Source: Smittium culicis (taxonomy: Eukaryota; Kickxellomycota; Harpellomycetes; Harpellales; Legeriomycetaceae). From it: a DNA stretch of 16,033 bases. The translations under genes and the position numbers were made by a program. Shown here piece by piece: positions 10,545 through 16,033 of this stretch. Positions within the stretch are counted from its first letter, which is position 1; each line of letters opens with the position of its first letter. The DNA lies in contig LSSN01002012.1 in assembly GCA_001970855.1 (NCBI GenBank), forward strand, positions 1-16,033, in the 5' to 3' direction. A model generated the notes under the pieces. That model made no database searches, had not been told where the DNA came from, and worked only from the letters and a program-made list of their open reading frames with translations.

Positions 10545-12853
10545 ATGCCCGAACCGTTTAAATCTTATGTTGTGCTAGGGTCTGCATCTCCAGGCTATAG
10601 CCGTAATTTTTTTGCTAACTTTTTATAATTTGGATAATACACAAGATCATTTAAATCCCAATATATCTAAATATTTAATTATTTCAAAAAAAAAAAAAAA
10701 AAAACAGACATCTTGAGAAACCCTTTAAACAAGAACTCAATTATAAGAAACATCGATCCTGATGTTAATACCATGTATCAAATTTTTGAAAACTGTAAGT
10801 AATCTTTAACCCCAAAATTAATATGAGCTAAAAAATTGAACAAATCTAACTTTTAATGTGCTACCTGCTACTTATCCATCGGAGCTTAGCTGTAAGAATA
10901 TCCCCAAACAGTAAATATTTGGGGTACAGGCCATTCGACCCTGTCACAAAAACTTTCGGCGAGTACTCCTTCCAAACATACTCGCAGATCCACAAGCGTG
11001 CCGAAAATCTATCCTCTGGAATTTTCAGCTTGAGGCTCGAAAAAGCCGAGACGCTCGATGAGAAGGCCGCCGTCGAGGCCAGGAATTGGCCCGTGTGCAT
11101 GTACGCCATCAATCGCCTCGAATGGACCTTGACTGATCGCGCGCTGCCAATGCAGTCGCTGTACTCCGTTGCGCTGTACGACACGCTCGGCCAAGAATCG
11201 ACCGAGTATATCCTCAACCACTGCGAAGCTTCAGTCGTCGTTTGCTCGCTTGACAAAATCCACAAGCTGCTGATGAATATCGACAAGTACCCGTACTTGA
11301 AAATCATCATTTCGATGGACCCATTATCGAACAGACAAACAGTTTCGGGCGTCCCTGTGTTCATGCCGTCGCCATATAATACGGGCACAGCGGATATTTT
11401 GAGGAGCTGGGCGAAGACTAAGAATGTTGTACTGCATGATATCCACGAGGTTGAAGAAATGGGACGCGCATGTCCAATCGCGCATCATCCTCCGGGGCCA
11501 GAAGATACATATACTATGTTGTACACAAGCGGTACAACGGGGAACCCAAAAGGTGCTGTCAATACCCACGCCAACTACTCAGCGGCAGCTATAGCTGTAA
11601 TGTCGGGCAGAGGAGAATACAAGAAAACAATTTCGGCTGTATCATTTATGCCGCTTGCACACACCTCAGGAAGAAATGCAGAAAATTCCATAACTTATAA
11701 GCAAGGTTTTATAGGCTACTACAGCGGTGATATTACAAGGATTCTTGAGGATAATCAAAAGCTACAGCCAACTCTATTCACGGGTGTTCCTAGGTTGTAC
11801 AATAGGTTTTATGACTTAATAGCTTCAAAAACAATCAATGCAGAAGGATTAGTTGGATCAGCCTCGCGCTACGCAGCCAGCGTCAAAATAAATAATTTGC
11901 TAAAAAATAACGAGTATGACCATTTCTTATTCGACAAAATGTTTTTCAACAAGACAAAAGCGATGATCAGCAAGAACTTGGAGTATGCGATCACAGGCAG
12001 CGCGCCAATCGAAGCCCATGTTTTGAACTTTTTGCGGATTTCGCTCAAGGCAAAAATGATGGATTTCTACGGCATGACGGAAACGTCTTCCGTCGCGCTC
12101 GGCCAAAACGACACTGATCTAACAGTAAGCAACAGCGGAATCCCAAGCGACGGAATGGAGGTCAAGCTGCGCGACGTTCCCGACATGAACTACCTCGTCA
12201 CAAACAGCCCACACCCTAGAGGCGAAGTTCTTATCCGTGGGCCTACCGTTTTCAAAGGCTACTTCAAAGATATCGAAAAGACCAACGAAACTCTTATCGG
12301 CGACGGATGGATCGCTACTGGAGATATCGGAAGATTCAACTCAGACGGCACAATTTCCATCATCGATAGGAAAAAAGCTCTCTTCAAACTATCCCAAGGT
12401 GAATATGTTGCCCCTGAAAAAGTTGAAAATACTATCACTAAAAACCCGCTTGTCATGCAAGCATTCGTCTATGGCATATCTACAAAGGACCACGTCGTGT
12501 CTGTCGTCGTTCCCGACGAATTAACTTTCATACCTTGGGCGACTTCCCTTCTCCTTGCCAGCAACCAAAAAGATCCATCAAACAGCTTGTCGCCATCACA
12601 AATAAGAAATCTCTCGCTAAAACAGCTAACCGAAAACGAGATCGTGCACTCTAATTTGCTTAAAAGTATTCAGGAAACTTGCAGGTCTTCTAAACTCAAC
12701 GGGTACGAAATCGTCAAGGCTATTCACATCGAACATGCTCCTTTCGACGTCGAAACTAACAAGCTCATCACCCCTACATTCAAACTCAAGCGCTTCGATG
12801 CTGCTAAATACTACAAGTCTACTCTTGATAGGCTTTATAACTTGAATCAATAG
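10545..12853 (+). CDS. Long-chain acyl-CoA synthetase (ACSL/FAA/LCF family), copy A
   Basis: Activates long-chain fatty acids to acyl-CoA with ATP and CoA through an acyl-adenylate. Exons are 10545-10602, 10708-10794 and 10890-12853, giving 702 residues, a normal family length. The two 5' exons supply the N-terminus (MPEPFKSYVVLGSASPGYSH, then ILRNPLNKNSIIRN and NTMYQIFENSV) and match copy B exon for exon. An in-frame TAG lies 15 nt before the ATG. Motifs: ATP/AMP P-loop YTSGTTGNPKG (260-270), YGMTETS (from 442), GDIGR with Asp527, IDRKKALFKLSQGEYVAPEK (from 540), and the C-terminal TPTFKLKR with Lys680. PLAHTSGR stands where relatives usually have PLAHIFER. There is no membrane segment and no C-terminal peroxisomal SKL-type signal, so location is open. 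Residues encoded by 10904-11550 are nearly identical to copy B; the rest is diverged. Confidence 0.93.
10603..10707 (+). other. Intron 1 of synthetase copy A
   Basis: 105 nt, donor GTAATT after AGCC, acceptor CAG preceded by a run of 19 A (10686-10704) instead of a pyrimidine tract. Phase 1. The codon split matches copy B, whose donor is GTAAGC after the same AGCC. The branch site is unclear: GCTAAC lies near the donor rather than the acceptor. Confidence 0.75.
10795..10889 (+). other. Intron 2 of synthetase copy A
   Basis: 95 nt, canonical donor GTAAGT, acceptor TTAG, phase 1, and a likely branch site TCTAAC at 10845-10850. Removal joins FEN to SVRISPNSKYLGYRP, restoring the usual family sequence. 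The upstream ATG at 10857 (MCYLLLIHRSL) lies inside this intron and is not the real start. Confidence 0.88.
10904..11550 (+). repeat. Left arm of a 647-bp inverted repeat inside exon 3
   Basis: Compared base by base with the reverse complement of 14758-15404, it has no indel and 14 mismatches by hand count. Of these, 11 are silent; the others make Asp/Glu and Tyr/Phe changes. The left edge is sharp, 14 nt into exon 3. The right edge falls at the end of the P-loop codons, with 6 of the 14 mismatches in its last 60 bases. Sampled lines such as 11041-11100 are about 60% G+C, far above the rest of the window. Confidence 0.95.
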
Positions 12854-12975
12854 ATGATATTCTAACCTTTCATACTTGCTTGATTTATCTTATTTGACTA
12901 TGCATTTTTTTTTTTGATCGAATATTGGTTTATAACTTTCTCACACGACTCGCTGATATTTAATGAATTTTATAA

Positions 12976-12981
12976 AATAAA
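12976..12981 (+). promoter_or_regulatory. Candidate polyadenylation signal of synthetase copy A
   Basis: AATAAA about 120 nt downstream of the TAG stop. The position is plausible; the motif is weak evidence alone in this composition. Confidence 0.35.
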
Positions 12982-13419
12982 AAAAATCCTATCGTACGCT
13001 TTTTTTATTAAAAAATTCCGACATTACCAATCGGGATTAAACCATTCATAATACATTAAATTGTTTTGAATGTCGATAGCTAGTATTTTTTTTAATTAAT
13101 TTTCCCCATAAATCCAAACACAACACCCAGCCATCGATTATTGTTTTTTACCTTATCTATTTAATAACCATTATCAGCAATATATTTATATACCTAAAAT
13201 GAGTCGATACAAAACTTCTATATCTATCGAATGCTATAGTACAATATACATTTTGAAATTTAGCTTTTATATAATCTGAATAGAAAAGAATGATAACTAA
13301 AGTGTATTAGGGCCTGAAAATTATAGTTTCCATATCAAAACAGCTATTTTAAATTTAGAAATTTGACTGTTAACAAGAATCATTATTAAAAATATAAAAA
13401 AAAAAATAGAAAATAATAA

Positions 13420-13433
13420 TTCAAGTACTTGAA
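13420..13433. repeat. 14-bp perfect palindrome
   Basis: TTCAAGTACTTGAA reads the same on both strands and lies 42 nt past the stop codon of synthetase copy B. It could mark a dimeric protein-binding site or a 3'-end structure. No function is assigned. Confidence 0.5.
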
Positions 13434-13475
13434 CTTGTTAGGCGCTCTGTATATTTAATATTACTTGTAAAAAAT

Positions 13476-15708
13476 TCAGTTATATAAATGGTCTATTATT
13501 GATTTGTAGTGTTTAATGGCATCAAATCTTTTAAGTTTGTAAGTGGGAGTTAAAAAAGAGTCAGAGTCAACAGTAAATGGTATATGTTCTATGTAAATAG
13601 ATTTAACGATTTCAAATCCATTGAGTTTAGAAGACCTGCATGTTTCTTGTATGCTTTCGAGCAATTTAGAGTTTACTAGCTTGATTTGAGCAAAATCCTT
13701 GATAGTCATATTTTCTATTTGAGATTTAGTGAGATTTTGGGTGTTATCTCTAAGGAGAATCGAGGCAGCCCAAGGGGCGAAAAAAGTTTCGTCAGGAACT
13801 ATGACACCGACAATGTGATTCTTTGTCGTGATTCCGTGCACGAACGACTGGCTGACAAGTTGGTTCTTGTTGATGATGATTTCGATTTTTTCAGGCGCGA
13901 TATACTCGCCTTGCGACAATTTGAATATCGATTTTTTTCGGTCGATAATCGACACAGTACCATCCAAATTTATTCTTCCTATATCGCCAGAAGCGAGCCA
14001 ACCGTCTCCAATAAGCGTTTCATTGGTTTTCTCTTCGTCTTTATAGTAGCATTTGAAAACAGTGGGCCCGCGAATAAGTATTTCGCCTCTTGGACATGGA
14101 GAGTCGGTAACAAAATATTCCATCTCAGGAACGTCACGGATCCTGATTTCCATGCTATCGTTAGGAATTCCGCAGCTGTTGACCGTGTAGTCATCTTGAC
14201 TTTGACCGAGCCCTATTGCAGAAGATTCAGTCATGCCATAATTATCCATCATTTTTGCACCCAATGCAACTCTTAAAAAGTCTAGAACGTGAGCCTCGAG
14301 CGGCGCGCTTCCAAACAGTATATATTCCAAATTTTTGCTGACGATAGATTTGGTTTTATTAAAGAAAAGCTTATCATAAATAGAATGAGAGTACCCAAGC
14401 CCATTTTTTAAATTGTGGATTTTAGTTTTAACGGCCAATTTCGCAAGCTTTCCCTTGATCCCCGGCGAGTAAATTGTTTGCATAGCAGCAGAGTCATATA
14501 TTCTGGTAAGAATACGCGGGATTCCGTTGAAAAACGTTGGCTGGAGCGCTCGTGTATCATCAAGGATTTTGGATACATCGCCGCAGTAAAAGCCAGTGAA
14601 GCCCTTCATGAAAAAAATGAAGATTTCGTACTTTCTGCTAGAAGTATGCGCGAGTGGTGAGTACGAAACCATCGAAGGCGTTCCTTTGAACTCACCACGC
14701 CCTGAAAAGCAAACCAATGCCGCAGTAACATAGTTCCTGTGCGTGCCAACAACGCCCTTTGGGTTCCCCGTTGTACCGCTTGTGTACAACATTGTGAATG
14801 TATCCTCTGGTCCTGGAGGATGATGCGCGATTGGACATGCGCGTCCCATTTCTTCAACCTCGTGGATATCATGCAGTACAACATTCTTAGTCTTCGCCCA
14901 GCTCCTCAAAATATCCGCTGTGCCCGTATTATATGGCGACGGCATGAACACAGGAACTCCCGAAACTGTTTGCCTGTTCGATAATGGGTCCATCGAAATG
15001 ATTATTTTCAAGTACGGGTACTTTTCGATATTCATCAGCAGCTTGTGGATTTTGTCAAGCGAGCAAACGACGACTGAAGCCTCGCAGTGGTTGAGGATAT
15101 ACTCGGTCGATTCCTGGCCGAGCGTGTCGTACAGCGCAACGGAGTACAGCGACTGCATTGGCAGCGCGCGATCAGTCAAGGTCCATTCGAGGCGATTGAT
15201 GGCGTACATGCACACGGGCCAGTTCCTGGCCTCGACGGCGGCCTTCTCATCGAGCGTCTCGGCTTTTTCGAGCCTCAAGCTGAAAATTCCAGAGGATAGA
15301 TTTTCGGCACGCTTGTGGATCTGCGAGTATGTTTGGAAGGAGTACTCGCCGAAAGTTTTTGTGACAGGGTCGAATGGCCTGTACCCCAAATATTTACTGT
15401 TTGGCGCCTCACTTACAGCTAAAATAAAACGTTTTTTTTTTTGATATTTTAGTTCTAATTATTTTTTTTAAAATTTATTTAAATGTTTTTTACACTTTTC
15501 AAATATATCGTAGATTGTGTGCAAATCTCTTCCCAGCTTTCTTTCCAGGCTATTGATGTTTATCGGGTTTCTCAATATATCTAGTTATTTTAGATTGAAT
15601 ACGACAGTAAATACATGCCATAGATAATATACGCGTATTGTAAATAGGCTTACGGCTGAGCCCGGGAGCATTTGAGCCTGGAACAAAATAAGACTTGGTT
15701 TTTTCCAT
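13476..15708 (-). CDS. Long-chain acyl-CoA synthetase (ACSL/FAA/LCF family), copy B
   Basis: Same reaction as copy A: ATP-dependent formation of long-chain acyl-CoA. Minus-strand exons are 15654-15708, 15494-15580 and 13476-15418, giving 694 residues. Exon 1 begins MEKTKSYFVPGSNAPGLSH, exon 2 includes ILRNPININSLERK and TIYDIFEKS, and exon 2 has the same length (87 nt) as in copy A. Motifs: YTSGTTGNPKG (259-269), YGMTESSA, GDIGR, IDRKKSIFKLSQGEYIAPEK and TPTYKLKR near the C-terminus. PLAHTSSR replaces the usual PLAHIFER. The protein ends in LYN, so no SKL-type peroxisomal signal is seen. Codons outside the shared tract are more A/T rich than in copy A. The gene faces copy A tail to tail, and all catalytic motifs are intact, so it looks functional. 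Confidence 0.93.
14758..15404 (-). repeat. Right arm of the 647-bp inverted repeat inside exon 3
   Basis: Reverse complement of 10904-11550 with 14 mismatches and no gap. Outside the arm the two genes diverge at once: seven bases after the acceptor (CTGTAAG) still match on the 5' side, then eight-odd bases differ before the tract begins. On the 3' side similarity drops sharply after the P-loop codons. Confidence 0.95.
15419..15493 (-). other. Intron 2 of synthetase copy B
   Basis: 75 nt, donor GTAAAA after GAAAAGT, acceptor ATTTTAG, phase 1. It sits at the same codon as intron 2 of copy A, but its sequence is unrelated by eye. Confidence 0.85.
15581..15653 (-). other. Intron 1 of synthetase copy B
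   Basis: 73 nt, donor GTAAGC after CAGCC, acceptor AACTAG, phase 1. The position and split codon (His) equal those of intron 1 in copy A, while the length and sequence differ. Confidence 0.85.
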
Positions 15709-16033
15709 TATTTTAATAAAATATTTTTGACTTGGTACTAATGTATTTCAAACCTTAATTACATATAACACTTTAAAAAAAAATCTAAATCGAAAAGTAG
15801 TGGTATAAACTGAAATTGTTACATAAAATAAATAGATAGAGCTTTAGTAGAAAGAAAGAAAGAAAGAAAGAAATATCTAGTATATATTGTATAAATAAAT
15901 TGCAGATTTTAGCTTAACATTTATACATTTTTTTTGGAAATATATAGAATTTGAGAAACTCTGTAAAAAAATTGCTTGATACAACGATGCTTGTGACAAA
16001 AAAAAAGCATTTATTTAACCTTTTTAAGAATAT
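15709..16033. other. Upstream region of synthetase copy B
   Basis: A/T-rich DNA containing the presumed promoter of copy B. No exon or RNA gene was recognised before the window ends. An in-frame stop upstream and no earlier ATG support the start at 15708. Confidence 0.5.
15850..15873. repeat. GAAA microsatellite, six units
   Basis: Six perfect tandem copies of GAAA lie about 140 bp upstream of the copy B start codon. Such tracts vary in length by replication slippage. Confidence 0.9.

Larger units (their letters stand above)
12854..13475. other. Spacer between the two convergent synthetase genes
   Basis: 622 bp of A/T-rich DNA holding the 3' ends of both transcripts. An AATAAA lies at 12976-12981, about 120 nt past the copy A stop. 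A 14-bp perfect palindrome lies at 13420-13433 on the copy B side. No reading frame or RNA gene was recognised. Confidence 0.6.

Noticed and set aside
10856..10889. ATG at 10857 region as the start of synthetase copy A (MCYLLLIHRSL)
   Set aside because: It lies inside intron 2. The spliced upstream exons give the conserved N-terminus and a frame that agrees with copy B.
10861..11569. Minus-strand ORFs of 70-175 codons across the start of synthetase copy A, and mirror ORFs on the plus strand at 14739-15444
   Set aside because: They are antisense shadows of the G/C-rich converted tract. The sense frame carries all family motifs, and the two sets match only because the tract is duplicated.

Overview
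The window looks like nuclear DNA of an A+T-rich, intron-containing eukaryote, most likely a fungus and perhaps an early-diverging one. That placement is an inference from gene families, short A/T-rich GT...AG introns of about 70-140 nt and standard stop codons; no marker fixes the lineage. Non-coding sequence is very A/T rich, so coding exons stand out mainly by higher G+C and by family motifs.

Layout. Positions 1-6634 hold no gene I can name. There are scattered small open or broken reading frames, the best being a minus-strand exon-like block at 2302-2623 that ends in a stop overlapping an AATAAA signal. Positions 6702-8809 on the minus strand carry a complete seven-exon gene for tRNA-specific adenosine deaminase 1 (Tad1/ADAT1), rebuilt here from splice sites and frame continuity. 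It includes a 26-nt micro-exon. Positions 8810-10544 are the divergent intergenic region. Positions 10545-12853 (plus) and 13476-15708 (minus) carry two complete long-chain acyl-CoA synthetase genes facing each other tail to tail across a 622-bp spacer. Each has three exons with both introns at the same codon positions. The right end, 15709-16033, is promoter-side non-coding DNA with a short GAAA microsatellite.

The main result is the relation between the two synthetase genes. A 647-bp segment of exon 3 (10904-11550 and 14758-15404, inverted) differs at only 14 positions by my hand comparison and has no indel. The flanking 5' exons, introns and the remaining roughly 430 codons are clearly diverged. 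This is the signature of recent gene conversion. It also forms a large inverted repeat inside two coding sequences: crossing-over between the arms would flip the 3.2-kb interior and exchange the catalytic/C-terminal halves between the two promoters while keeping both frames intact. Whether such flipping happens is unknown.

The deaminase acts in tRNA modification and the synthetases in fatty-acid activation. I see no functional link between them beyond being neighbours.
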